Assembly: GCF_013046825.1 (NCBI RefSeq)
Contig: NZ_CP053187.1
Location: 279,501 to 343,500 of the forward strand
Direction: 5' to 3'
Origin: Turicibacter sanguinis
GTDB lineage: Bacteria; Bacillota_I; Bacilli_A; MOL361; Turicibacteraceae
Length of the DNA stretch: 64,000 bases
The notes under the pieces were generated by a model. That model was not told where the DNA came from. It ran no database searches and saw only the letters and a program-made list of their open reading frames with translations. Made by a program: the position numbers and the translations under genes. Each line of letters opens with the position of its first letter. Positions within the stretch are counted from its first letter, which is position 1. Below are positions 15,248 to 23,958 of the stretch, in pieces.

Positions 15248-16519
15248 TTAATCCCTTCCTAAACATTCGACATGAAACATCCATAATTTGAACTGTCTTT
15301 CATCAATTTTATTATGATAAAATTGATCAAACAAATAAGATTTGACATGATGAAAAATAGCGGGTGATAAATACTTCTGACCAACATACTCATTTATTTC
15401 ATCAAAGAAGTTAATCATCTGTGATTCAACTCCTTTTAAAATGTACATATCAATTAAAGAACTCGTGACAGCTTTCGCTTGTTCGAATATCCCATATTTT
15501 AAAATTTTTTCTTTTGATTGATTTAAGTAATCCTCTGCCAGTTCATAATCACCTAACTCGTAATAAATAGTCCCCATTAATCCAAGTGCTAAATGCTTTT
15601 TTACTTCATCGGTCACAACCTGAACTAAATGATTTAAAACCTCCAATGCCTCTTCAAATCTCCCTTGAGATTTGTATAAATAACTTAAATTTTGATAAAC
15701 TTCGGTGACAAATGGCGGATAGCATGGATTTTCAATAAAAGCAACTTGCACGTCTATGGCCTCTTGAATTCGACCACATTTGCGCAAAACAATCCCTTTA
15801 AGAATAATGTGAGCTGCCCGAGTTAGAGGTTGGGGCGTCTCTCCCTCTCTTAGTGCTAAGTCAATATGATTTAACGCTAAATCAAGTTGGTCGACCTGAA
15901 AATATCCTTTGGCTAAATTATAAAGAATTTTATAACGATACTCCGTCATATCTGGGCTTAGTGAATGAAGGCTCATCTTCAAATAAGAAATGCTCTCTTC
16001 ATACATTCCCATTTTCTCCATATTTAAACCAATCCCACGGTACAATAACGTTGGATTTTGATGACTTAAAGAAGCGTAGGAAATCGCCAACGAAAAGTGT
16101 TGATTCGATTCAATCCATTGACTTTTTTGTTGATAATCAACGGCAATTAATTCTTCTAACTTTAGGCCTTCTTCATATAGTTCATACTGTGCCACGACTT
16201 TTTTAAATTTTTCATATTCAGTTGATAAGGTTTCCAATCGACAGCGCTCAGACACCCAATCCTTTGCCTGTTCAACGGCCGATTTTTTAAATGATTCTAG
16301 TGTAAACTCTTCTTGTAAAGCCCCATCTGATAACTCCAAAAGAATGCTATAAATCAACTCAACTGTTTCATTAGGAATAATGCGGCGTCCATTTTCTGCC
16401 ATACTAATATAACTACGAGAAATACCATACGCCTGAAAAGCCTCTTGCTTAATATGATATTGACGTCGACACCATTTGATTTTTTCTGATACTTCTAAAA
16501 ACAATTGCTTCAACTCCAT
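15248..16519 (-). CDS. HTH (XRE)-TPR regulator, RRNPP-like architecture
   Basis: 423 aa. The N-terminal Cro/C1-type helix-turn-helix (about residues 8-60: IKQEAFQAYGISRSYISMAENGRRII) is followed by some seven tetratricopeptide-like helix pairs, for example MGMYEESISYLKMSLHSL and GRFEEALEVLNHLVQVV. This layout is shared with PlcR, PrgX and Rgg-type receptors that bind short peptides. A tiny ORF 12 bp downstream in the same unit could be a partner but has no secretion signal. Such proteins can also be ordinary regulators without a peptide. Confidence 0.85.
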   Translation of the reverse strand: MELKQLFLEVSEKIKWCRRQYHIKQEAFQAYGISRSYISMAENGRRIIPNETVELIYSILLELSDGALQEEFTLESFKKSAVEQAKDWVSERCRLETLSTEYEKFKKVVAQYELYEEGLKLEELIAVDYQQKSQWIESNQHFSLAISYASLSHQNPTLLYRGIGLNMEKMGMYEESISYLKMSLHSLSPDMTEYRYKILYNLAKGYFQVDQLDLALNHIDLALREGETPQPLTRAAHIILKGIVLRKCGRIQEAIDVQVAFIENPCYPPFVTEVYQNLSYLYKSQGRFEEALEVLNHLVQVVTDEVKKHLALGLMGTIYYELGDYELAEDYLNQSKEKILKYGIFEQAKAVTSSLIDMYILKGVESQMINFFDEINEYVGQKYLSPAIFHHVKSYLFDQFYHNKIDERQFKLWMFHVECLGRD

Positions 16520-16800
16520 CCAATCTAAATCATCCTGAGAATTTAAGTCTTTTTGAGACTAAGACATCCTATAAGTATCTATTCTCAACTCCACGAGTAT
16601 CGCTAAAAATTTTCCAAGTATGAAAAACTTATTTTAAATGATAGATATAACCTAACTCTATTTTACAACAAAAAACATCATTTTTCTTGGTTTTAATGAT
16701 AGAAAATAAACTTCTCATCCTCTTAATATTCTAATTCATGATTCATCTCTTATAAACCTGTCATTTTATGCATTTAAATTTCACTCATCTAAATCATCTA
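16520..16800. other. AT-rich intergenic stretch, promoter region of the HTH-TPR gene
   Basis: No open frame of note on either strand and no strong hairpin. It must hold the minus-strand promoter of the HTH-TPR gene, but I see no convincing -35/-10 pair. Confidence 0.5.
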
Positions 16801-16804
16801 ACAA

Positions 16805-16851
16805 CAAAAAAAGTCAAGAACATTACAATTTAAGTAATCTTCTTGACTTTA
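16805..16851 (-). terminator. Terminator of the rRNA methyltransferase gene
   Basis: Long imperfect hairpin with AAAGTCAAGAA and TTCTTGACTTT arms and an inner GTAAT/ATTAC pairing. A run of seven T follows on the minus strand. Confidence 0.8.
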
Positions 16852-16943
16852 ATTCTAGTCGCAAGGTCTATGCCTTTAACCTTATAAAATTATCTTTTAT
16901 GACGCTTAAGATAAAATTTATGATGTCGATTCAGTCTCCTAAA

Positions 16944-18350
16944 TTAACGACGTGAATCTTTTTTTACTTTTTCTGATTTATCCATACGAGTTAAACGAAC
17001 AACCGCTTCAACATGAGATGTTTGAGGGAACATATCAATCGGTTGAATATAATCTACTCGGTATTTTTTTGTTAACTCTTTTAAGTTTTTAGCTAACGTT
17101 GATGGATTACATGATACGTAGACAATACGTTTTGGTTGGACACGTTTTAACATCTCAATTAACTCAGGCCCCATTCCCGTACGAGGTGGATCGACGATAA
17201 CCACATCTGGTTTGAATCCTTCATTTGCCCATTTTGGCACGATTGACTCTGCTTTACCAACCGCATAATACGTATTATCAATGTTATTTAATTTTGCATT
17301 TGCTTTCGCATCAATGATAGCCGCACGAGTAATATCCACCCCACGTACTTCACTTGCCTGATCAGCCACCCATTGACCAATCGTTCCAACTCCACAGTAA
17401 GCATCTACCACTTTTTCAGTTCCTGTTAAAGAAGCAGCATACTTCACTTGATTATATAACTTCACTGTTTGTTCTGGATTTAATTGATAGAAAGCGCGTG
17501 GTGATAAATTAAATTTAAATTTACCTAAACGATCTGTAATAAAATCTTCTCCCGCTACTTTAATCATATCTGGTCCAAAGATTTCATGCGTGTCATCAGA
17601 ATTATAGTTGACATAAACTGACTTCACTTCAGGACAATACTTCATTAAATCAAGCGCTAAAGAATACATCTTCTTGAAGTCTTTATTCGCTAATACAAAC
17701 GTCACTTGAATCTCACCTGTTCGATATCCACGACGAACGACAATGTGACGAGCTGTTCCTTTTTTCGTTTTGGGTGCATACGCAAAAACTTTATAATCAT
17801 CTAATAAATCAACCGCGTGATTCACGACTTTGTTGATTTCTTCGTATTGAACCTCACAATCTGTGACATTTACTAACTCTCGTGAGTTCATGCTATAGAA
17901 TCCGACCATCACACCATCTTCATCATACCCAACTGGCATTTGAGCACGGTTACGATAATTATATGGATTATCCATTCCCATCGTTGGACGGATATCTAAT
18001 TCTTCAGGATCTAAATTGGTGTAACGTTCAACCGCTTGCCAAATGGCATCGCGTTTAATACGCAATTGTTCCGGGTAGGTCATATGTTGTAATTGACATC
18101 CACCACATTGTCCATAAACCTCACAAGCTGGTTGACAACGATGTCTTGATTTTTTCTTAACGCGTACTAATTCTGCTTCTGCATAACCACCTGCTACACG
18201 TGTACAAGTTGCCACAACTTCTTCCCCAACTAATGTTCCTGGGATGAACACCGCTTGTTTTTTATAATAACCGATTCCCTCACCGTTAATCCCGATGCGT
18301 TTAATCGTCACTAAAAATTCTTGACCAACCTTTAAAGGTGACATATTCAT
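16944..18350 (-). CDS. rlmCD: 23S rRNA (uracil-C5)-methyltransferase, RlmCD/RumA type
   Basis: SAM-dependent enzyme that makes 5-methyluridine in 23S rRNA; 468 aa. A TRAM domain (residues about 5-60) is followed by a four-Cys iron-sulfur motif (HRCQPACEVYGQCGGCQ) and the methyltransferase domain with SAM site DAYCGVGTIG, DPPRTG, and catalytic Cys in VSCNPSTLAKNL. TTG 18365 is in frame, but GGAGG falls inside that extension and is 8 bp before ATG 18350. It is monocistronic. In Firmicutes a single enzyme of this kind (RlmCD) often modifies both uridines; which sites are used here is not visible. A tRNA U54 target is a less likely alternative. Confidence 0.9.
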   Translation of the reverse strand: MNMSPLKVGQEFLVTIKRIGINGEGIGYYKKQAVFIPGTLVGEEVVATCTRVAGGYAEAELVRVKKKSRHRCQPACEVYGQCGGCQLQHMTYPEQLRIKRDAIWQAVERYTNLDPEELDIRPTMGMDNPYNYRNRAQMPVGYDEDGVMVGFYSMNSRELVNVTDCEVQYEEINKVVNHAVDLLDDYKVFAYAPKTKKGTARHIVVRRGYRTGEIQVTFVLANKDFKKMYSLALDLMKYCPEVKSVYVNYNSDDTHEIFGPDMIKVAGEDFITDRLGKFKFNLSPRAFYQLNPEQTVKLYNQVKYAASLTGTEKVVDAYCGVGTIGQWVADQASEVRGVDITRAAIIDAKANAKLNNIDNTYYAVGKAESIVPKWANEGFKPDVVIVDPPRTGMGPELIEMLKRVQPKRIVYVSCNPSTLAKNLKELTKKYRVDYIQPIDMFPQTSHVEAVVRLTRMDKSEKVKKDSRR

Positions 18351-18544
18351 AAAAAAAACCTCCAATGCTTTTAAGCTACCCTTTATCTTACCACATTCGT
18401 GATTATTTTACATATCTTATTCGCAGATAGTTGACAAAATCCTCTCTTATTCGCAATAAATACACTGAGATGATGATCTTTCATTTATTATGTTGCAATG
18501 ATACGTAATTTTATACCATTTTTACTTATTTATAACAATTTATA

Positions 18545-18572
18545 TTGACTCTACAATAAAAGATGCTACAAT
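18545..18572 (+). promoter_or_regulatory. Promoter of the lysine riboswitch transcript
   Basis: TTGACT (18545-18550), 16 bp, TACAAT (18567-18572), giving a start near 18579 and about 25 nt before the aptamer. Confidence 0.75.
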
Positions 18573-18599
18573 AGGGATAATTGAATACGTCTCTGTTCT

Positions 18600-18775
18600 C
18601 TTTGATGAGTTAGAGGTGCATGGCTAAAGAGTAGGAATTTCGAGAGTGACGTCTAAGACAAATTCTAAAAGGTATCCATGCCGAAGTGAAAATAGTGTCC
18701 GCTATTTTTTGCTGGGGTTAGATTGAAGAAGTCTAACACTGTCACTGCCTATGGTAGTGGAGAACTAATGATCGG
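18600..18775 (+). ncRNA. Lysine riboswitch (L box) aptamer
   Basis: Conserved L-box pieces occur in order: AGAGGTGC (18612-18619), AGAGTAGG about 18629, GCCGAAG (18680-18686), the AAAATAGTG/CTATTTT arm, GCTGGGGTTAG with a TTAGA/TCTAA arm, then CACTGTCA-TGCC-TGGTAGTGGAGAACTA closing the junction. Spacing and order match the B. subtilis lysC leader. Lysine binding should favour the terminator at 18831-18870, so expression of the downstream transporter would fall when lysine is plentiful. Confidence 0.92.
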
Positions 18776-18830
18776 AGAGTTAAATAATACGTGTATCACT
18801 AAGGGATCTTTTTTTAGCTACCCCATTATT

Positions 18831-18870
18831 GAGCAATGTATGAGTTTAACTCTGCATTGCTCTTTTTTTT
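18831..18870 (+). terminator. Riboswitch-controlled terminator
   Basis: GAGCAATG / GCATTGCTC with inner GAGTT/ACTC pairing, then eight T, 56 bp before the transporter start. This is the expression platform of the lysine riboswitch. Confidence 0.9.
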
Positions 18871-18932
18871 ATAACTTTCAGAGCCGGACGAGATGATTCA
18901 ATCAAAGTTCAATATAAAAGGAGAGAATGAAA

Positions 18933-20540
18933 ATGGTTGGAACCATCTATGCCTTAATTCCGGCAATCCTCACAATTCTTTTGGTTATCATCACACGTCG
19001 CGTTATCTTATCACTAGGAGTCGGTGTCATCTGTGCTGCTTTAATTTTATCAGCATTTAGCATCGGAGATACCATCTCAACCATACTCATCACTTTTAGT
19101 TCTCTAGTCATTGAAGAGGATGGACTTTACGGATTCTTAAATGAGTGGAATATGTCCATCATCTTCTTTTTAATCGCCCTAGGTATTATTACAGGCTATA
19201 TCGTCTTATCAGGAGGGGCCACTGCTTTTACAAAAGCCATTATTCGTCGCGTTCAAACACGCGAAGGGGTACAATATACCGCTGCTATTTTAGGAATTCT
19301 GATTTTTGTTGATGACTACTTCAACGCTTTAGTCGTTGGAAATGTCTCAAAACCATTAGCCGAAGCACAAAAAGTATCGCGAGCTCGTCTCGCTTATATC
19401 GTTGATTCAACGTCAGCACCTATTTGTGTCATTTCCCCCATTTCAAGTTGGGCAACTGGAATCATGGGTTCTATGGCTGTCATCTTAGCAGGAGCAGGCA
19501 TTTCTTACAGTGCCTTCTCAGCCTTCTTAATGACCATTCCTTATCATTTTTATGTCATCACAACCCTCATCATGGTCTTCGTTGTCATTCGCTTTAACTT
19601 AAATCTTGGATTAATGAAAAAATACGAAGCCGACACGTTACAAGGAAGCGACAGCTCAATTGTAGGCAGCGAACTATCGAATCCTCATGAAAAAGATGTT
19701 GAATCTTCAAAAGGAACGATTTGGGACTTAATTCTTCCTATTCTAACCTTAATTATTGTCACAGTTGGAACGATGGCTATCACCGGAATTCAAGGGGCAC
19801 AATCAGTCACTGATCCTGAGTTTAACTTCTTCTTCACCGTCCTTGACAACATCGCTCTCTCTAAAGCACTTCGTTATGGAGGAATGGCTGGATTAATCGT
19901 TTCAATGGGACTGGCTTATCGTCATGTTTTAAACAAAGAAGTCACACTACCTGATTTTTTAAAAGCTTTTATGATAGGAGCTCGCTCTATGTTTGGAGCG
20001 ATTGGAATTTTATTATTAGCTTGGGCGATTTGTGAACTAGTTGGAGCCTTAGATGCTGGAGGCTATTTAGCTTCAGTGATTACAAGCACCAATATTAATC
20101 CAAACTTTATTCCAGTTGTCATGTTTATAGTCGCAAGTTTTATGGCTTTCTCAACCGGAACATCTTGGGGATCATTCGGAATCTTACTTCCAATTGCGGG
20201 AAGTGTTGCCGCAGCCATCGACTTAAATCTGATGATACCGGTTATGGCTGCTGTCTTATCGGGTGCAATTTTTGGAGATCACGCGTCACCGATTTCAGAT
20301 ACAACCCTTCTATCAGCCACTGGGTCAGGTTGTGACCTCGGAGCTCACTTCAACTCCCAACTCCCTTACGCTCTATTATCAGCAGGTATCGCTGCCTTAG
20401 GCTATATGGCGTTTGGGGTGACAGGGACTTTAATGACGTCTTACATCGTCATGGCTTTAGGATTTGCTTTGGTAATTTTCTATGCTCGACGTCAAAACGT
20501 TAAGAAAGTTGAAAACCTACACTTAATGCCAAATGAATAA
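18933..20540 (+). CDS. NhaC-family Na+/H+ antiporter-like transporter, probable lysine transporter (LysW-type)
   Basis: About 12 membrane segments in 535 aa. Family signatures are IFVDDYFNALVVGNVSKPL and the later FSTGTSWGSFGILLPIAG and FGDHASPISDTTLLSATG. Members under an L box have been proposed to import lysine (LysW), and the lysine riboswitch directly upstream strongly supports this over plain Na+/H+ exchange. AAAGGAGAG is spaced for ATG 18933 (9 bp from GGAG) rather than ATG 18927 (3 bp). It is monocistronic, with a terminator at 20573-20620. Confidence 0.88.
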   Translation: MVGTIYALIPAILTILLVIITRRVILSLGVGVICAALILSAFSIGDTISTILITFSSLVIEEDGLYGFLNEWNMSIIFFLIALGIITGYIVLSGGATAFTKAIIRRVQTREGVQYTAAILGILIFVDDYFNALVVGNVSKPLAEAQKVSRARLAYIVDSTSAPICVISPISSWATGIMGSMAVILAGAGISYSAFSAFLMTIPYHFYVITTLIMVFVVIRFNLNLGLMKKYEADTLQGSDSSIVGSELSNPHEKDVESSKGTIWDLILPILTLIIVTVGTMAITGIQGAQSVTDPEFNFFFTVLDNIALSKALRYGGMAGLIVSMGLAYRHVLNKEVTLPDFLKAFMIGARSMFGAIGILLLAWAICELVGALDAGGYLASVITSTNINPNFIPVVMFIVASFMAFSTGTSWGSFGILLPIAGSVAAAIDLNLMIPVMAAVLSGAIFGDHASPISDTTLLSATGSGCDLGAHFNSQLPYALLSAGIAALGYMAFGVTGTLMTSYIVMALGFALVIFYARRQNVKKVENLHLMPNE

Positions 20541-20572
20541 GAAATCAAAACGGGAGAATATGACATAAATTT

Positions 20573-20620
20573 AAAAGGAGTCAATGAACAGGGGGGAAAC
20601 TGATTCAATGACTCCTTTTT
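20573..20620 (+). terminator. Terminator of the NhaC-family gene
   Basis: AAAAGGAGTCA / TGACTCCTTTT arms with a G6-containing loop, then T5. Confidence 0.85.
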
Positions 20621-20697
20621 ATTATATTTCTAAGAGAGGTTGAGAATTGGAGAAAAGATTTATCATCTTGTACTAAACATAACATAGGGGGAGAGTT

Positions 20698-20883
20698 ACG
20701 TCTCATACAAGTACATTATGGGAACACTTTTCAAATCTTAAACAAAATAAACAAACTTTTTTAAAATTTTATTTTCTTCCTTTTATAGGATTTAATGTTT
20801 CAGATGTTGCAAAATCTGAAGAGGAAACTGAGGGCTTTATCATCACAATGATAAACTTTAAAATTCAACGAAAATCGTCATAA
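20698..20883 (+). pseudogene. Possible decayed small ORF without a start codon
   Basis: An open frame of 61 codons runs from ACG 20698 to TAA 20883, just after a good AGGGGGAGAG box. It reads like protein (WEHFSNLKQNKQTFLKFYF, then SDVAKSEEETEGF). No ATG, GTG or TTG follows the box in this frame; ACG may be a mutated ATG. It could be chance. The rest of 20621-20940 shows nothing else. Confidence 0.2.
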
Positions 20884-20963
20884 ATTTTAAAATAACTAAT
20901 AAAGTATAATAGGAAACAAATTACCTATACTAATAGTATTTCGAATAAAAGGAGAGACTCTTC

Positions 20964-21116
20964 ATGGAAAAAACAAAAACTTTCCAACTTACCGAAAGTC
21001 AATACAATCTAGTCGAAGAATTACTCGAAATCGCACCCGGTCATACCGAAGCTGAAAAACTCATTTCTGCTCTTGAACTTGCCGTCGAAGTCGGGGCTCA
21101 CACCGATATGTTTTAA
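20964..21116 (+). CDS. Small acidic protein, 50 aa, unknown function
   Basis: Begins MEKTKTFQLTESQYNLVEEL and ends HTDMF. It is mostly helical and acidic, without cysteines or membrane segment. RBS AAAAGGAGAG lies 8-10 bp upstream and an excellent terminator follows at once, so it is a real small gene with its own transcript. Family not recognised. Confidence 0.65.
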   Translation: MEKTKTFQLTESQYNLVEELLEIAPGHTEAEKLISALELAVEVGAHTDMF

Positions 21117-21157
21117 CATAAAAAGGTCCCAATAGAAGCGGGACCTTTTTATGTTAA
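21112..21157 (+). terminator. Terminator of the 50-aa gene
   Basis: AAAAGGTCCC / GGGACCTTTTT stem extended by TTTAACAT / ATGTTAAA, nearly perfect over 19 bp. It could also stop minus-strand transcripts. Confidence 0.88.
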
Positions 21158-21182
21158 ATAATAAAATTCTTTTATAAAAATG

Positions 21183-21430
21183 AGATGGGTCACCTAGCAT
21201 CTTATCCTCCGCTACTAGGCAATGGGTTACCTAGCGATTGGGACTAGCATCTTATCCTCCGCTACTAGGCAATGGGTTACCTAGCGATTGGGACTAGCAA
21301 TCTTCCCCTCCGCTACTAGGGAATGGGTCACCTAGCGATTGCTACTAGCAATCTTATCCTCCACTACTAGGGAATGGGTCACCTAGCGATTGCTACTAGC
21401 AATCTTATCCTCCACTACTAGGGAATGGGC
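21183..21430. repeat. Tandem repeat of 50-51 bp, about four and a half copies
   Basis: Units start near 21201, 21251, 21302, 21353 and 21404, each opening CTTATCCTCC (one CTTCCCCTCC) and containing CTACTAGG-AATGGGT-ACCTAGCGATTG. Later units hold the perfect dyad GATTGCTA-C-TAGCAATC. No spacers separate the units, so it is not CRISPR. No open frame crosses it. Copies differ at a few sites only, so the expansion is recent. Confidence 0.9.
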
Positions 21431-21448
21431 TCACACCTATGGTATTTG

Positions 21449-21846
21449 GCACCCCATTAGTGGAGAAAACCACTTCGTGGATGGGGTCCCCCTTGTTAGG
21501 ATAACTCGGCCTGACGCCGAGTACACCACAGGTGTATAGTTGTTCTATCCTTCACTTCGTTTAGGAAGAACAGCTAACATAGTAGCGCTAATCCATCATT
21601 CTGCTAAAATCTACACCTTCTATAAAAAAAGAGATAGACTCACGTCTATCTCAGCACTTGCATGGATAACTCCGCCTTTCAGTCTACTAAAAAATATATT
21701 TTCTATAAAAATACGATAGACTCTCGTCTATCGTGGCACTTGCATGGATAACTCCGCCAAAGGCGGAGTATAGTCCAACTAATTTTCGTAAAACGAAAAT
21801 AGTTGGGCTAACAAATAAACGGCCTGTGGGGGAACACAGACCGTTT
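21449..21846. repeat. Cluster of duplicated hairpin elements
   Basis: A 58-bp element (TTCTATAAAAA, 9-bp hairpin, GCACTTGCATGGATAACTCCGCC) occurs at 21619-21676 and 21701-21758. The hairpin arms are GAGATAGAC/GTCTATCTC in one and ACGATAGAC/GTCTATCGT in the other, so two pairs changed together. GGATAACTC plus a GC-rich hairpin recurs at 21499 (CGGC/GCCG) and 21744 (CCGCC/GGCGG), again with compensation, each followed by another hairpin and GCTAACA. Further hairpins sit at 21451-21486 and 21828-21845. Gene-free. Confidence 0.8.
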
Positions 21847-21983
21847 AGGGAGTGAGAAAACATAATGAATAAGAAAATCAAAGGGGGAGAAAATTTTTTA
21901 TCATTTTCATCCGTTTATATTATGACATATATTTATGTACGAATAATGAAAAGAGTATGTCTTTTTTGTGTTTTTTTGGGTTT

Positions 21984-22772
21984 TTATTCAATAGGTTCAG
22001 GCATATCACGTGTCAATAAATATTGCACAGATCTAAACTCATATCCTTCTTCTCGGAGTTTTGGAATTAGACGATCAAGGCATTCTGCGTTGTCCTTTGA
22101 AATACTGTGCATTAAAATAATCGCACCGGGATGAATGCGAGCCAAAATCTGATCATAGGCATACTGCCAACCACGTTGTTGATCGACGTGCCAATCCATA
22201 TAGGCTAAAGACCAGAATAGATTATAGTATCCACGCTCTTTTGACCAATCTAGAACTTGTTGATTAAAATGCCCTTCGGGTGGTCTTAAAAAGCGCACCA
22301 TTTCTTTTCCTGTAATTTCTGTATATTTATTTTCAATTAATGTTAATTCTTCGTTAAATTTTTCCTTGCTGACTTTTGTTAAATCGGGATGATGATACGT
22401 ATGGTTCCCGATAATATGACCGTCATCCACCATTCGTTGTACTAATTCAGGATTTTGTTCCATAAAATGACCTGTAACAAAGAAAATGGCTGGAACATCA
22501 TATTTTTTTAATACATCCAAGATTAATGGGGTATTTCCATTCTCGTAACCACAATCAAATGTTAAATATAAATCCATCTGATCAGCTGGTGCAATATAAA
22601 ATGCATCATTATTTCGAACGATATCATCATATTCTTGGCCTGGCCAAGGTTGTTGATGATTTTCACCTTTAGGAATTCCCCAACCAATATTCTTTGCTGA
22701 AGCCGTAAAAAATGACCCTAAACAAAGTAATAATGTTAACATTATTGTTCCAAAGTTGAACTTTCTTTTCAT
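21984..22772 (-). CDS. pdaA: Polysaccharide deacetylase, PdaA type (spore cortex muramic delta-lactam synthesis)
   Basis: Removes the acetyl group from N-acetylmuramic acid so that muramic delta-lactam forms in the spore cortex, a mark needed for germination lysis. The 262-aa protein has a signal peptide (cleavage near TASA). NodB motifs follow: YLTFDCGYENGNTP, GHIIGNHTYHHPDLT (metal His pair), FLRPPEGHFN and ILMHSISKDNAE. The PdaA-type N-terminal WGIPKGENHQQPWPG is present. GAGG is 8 bp before ATG 22772; the frame extends to a GTG at 22781. A sigma-G-like promoter precedes it. Near a germination operon, which fits. Confidence 0.92.
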   Translation of the reverse strand: MKRKFNFGTIMLTLLLCLGSFFTASAKNIGWGIPKGENHQQPWPGQEYDDIVRNNDAFYIAPADQMDLYLTFDCGYENGNTPLILDVLKKYDVPAIFFVTGHFMEQNPELVQRMVDDGHIIGNHTYHHPDLTKVSKEKFNEELTLIENKYTEITGKEMVRFLRPPEGHFNQQVLDWSKERGYYNLFWSLAYMDWHVDQQRGWQYAYDQILARIHPGAIILMHSISKDNAECLDRLIPKLREEGYEFRSVQYLLTRDMPEPIE

Positions 22773-22808
22773 TTTTATCACCTCTCATTATCAAAAAGAA
22801 TTCTATAA

Positions 22809-22839
22809 TAATTTGTCGAATTTCTGCACAATATATACA
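22809..22839 (-). promoter_or_regulatory. Possible sigma-G promoter of pdaA
   Basis: Minus strand TGTATA (22839-22834), 18 bp, CAAATTA (22815-22809), compared with TGMATA and CATWHTA. In B. subtilis pdaA is transcribed by sigma-G in the forespore, which supports the call. Confidence 0.4.
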
Positions 22840-22963
22840 TAAACAACTGATAAATTTTAGCGATAAATTTGATTCATTTATGATGATTCATTTACTATAA
22901 TGGAATTAAATGTTAAAATCTAATAGTTTTTTAATCAGAAATTATAAACAGGAGGCACACCCG

Positions 22964-23893
22964 ATGGAGCATATCTTTTCTCTCGAATTTCTTAAAAAGC
23001 TAAGTGAACAACTCAAAAAACGGGAAATCAAAGGATTACCCGAGCAAATTGCTTTTAACCTCGTGATGGCCATTGTTCCTCTTCTTGTTGTAATTGTTCA
23101 ACTTGGAACCTATTTATCTTTGAATACAGATTTAGTCGAGTATTTAATCATGGCTTATGCACCCAATGAGTTAAAACTACTTTTAATGAATCTTTTTTCA
23201 ACAACGTCGACCCCTTCTGGAAATATCTTTTTTCTTATTACAACGGGTATTTCGTTTATGTGGTTAATCTCTAAAGGATTCTACGGAATTGCCGCCGCTG
23301 CCAATACCACTTATCAAGTTCCTTATATGAAATTTGCCTATTTAGAACGTATTTTTTCTTTCCTTATTGTTATTTTCATGATTTTATCACTTGCCTTAGT
23401 CACAGTATTCGCTTTATTTGGTCAAGGCCTTATCATTTTAATTTTTAAAATTTTAAATATCCATATCCAATCTCATTTACTGCTGATTTTTAATATCATT
23501 AAATCACTGATTAGCTTCTTAGGTTATTTTAGCTTCTTTTTATCGCTATTCTATTTAGCACCAAGTATCAAAATGAGAGTGGGTGAAATCATTCCGGGAG
23601 CTCTTGTCACCTCAATTGGATGGAGTGTGTCATCAATTGGATTCACCTTCTATGCCAACCATATTGCAAACTATAATAAATTTTATGGGAGCCTATCCGT
23701 GATCATCATGCTACTGTTTTGGCTCTTTATTCTCGGATATACCATTATGATTGGCCTCCAAGTGAATTACATTCTTAAACGTGATTACTTCGGTGGCGTT
23801 TCCTACGAACAAAAACTTGGAATTTTCAATCGTTTTCGCTATCTATCAAAATGGACAAAATTTGCTCCTACAGAAATATCAGATTCAAAATAA
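22964..23893 (+). CDS. YihY/BrkB-family membrane protein
   Basis: 309 aa with six predicted membrane segments. The hallmark region GFYGIAAAANTTYQVPY and later PSIKMRVGEIIPGALVTSIGW belong to the YihY/virulence-factor BrkB family (once misnamed RNase BN). Function is unsettled; an envelope transporter role has been suggested. An open frame extends to 22910, but GGAGG 8 bp upstream selects ATG 22964. Divergent from pdaA. Confidence 0.88.
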   Translation: MEHIFSLEFLKKLSEQLKKREIKGLPEQIAFNLVMAIVPLLVVIVQLGTYLSLNTDLVEYLIMAYAPNELKLLLMNLFSTTSTPSGNIFFLITTGISFMWLISKGFYGIAAAANTTYQVPYMKFAYLERIFSFLIVIFMILSLALVTVFALFGQGLIILIFKILNIHIQSHLLLIFNIIKSLISFLGYFSFFLSLFYLAPSIKMRVGEIIPGALVTSIGWSVSSIGFTFYANHIANYNKFYGSLSVIIMLLFWLFILGYTIMIGLQVNYILKRDYFGGVSYEQKLGIFNRFRYLSKWTKFAPTEISDSK

Positions 23894-23958
23894 TCGCATA
23901 TCTTTAGCACCTCATGAATAGAATTTAGCAAGACTATTTTGATTACTGAGGTGAAATC

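Noticed and set aside
21183-21430. Possible CRISPR array
   Set aside because: Repeat units of 50-51 bp follow each other without unique spacers, and no cas gene is present.
21865-22134. 89-aa plus-strand ORF
   Set aside because: Its second half is antisense to the conserved C-terminal part of pdaA, and composition is not protein-like.
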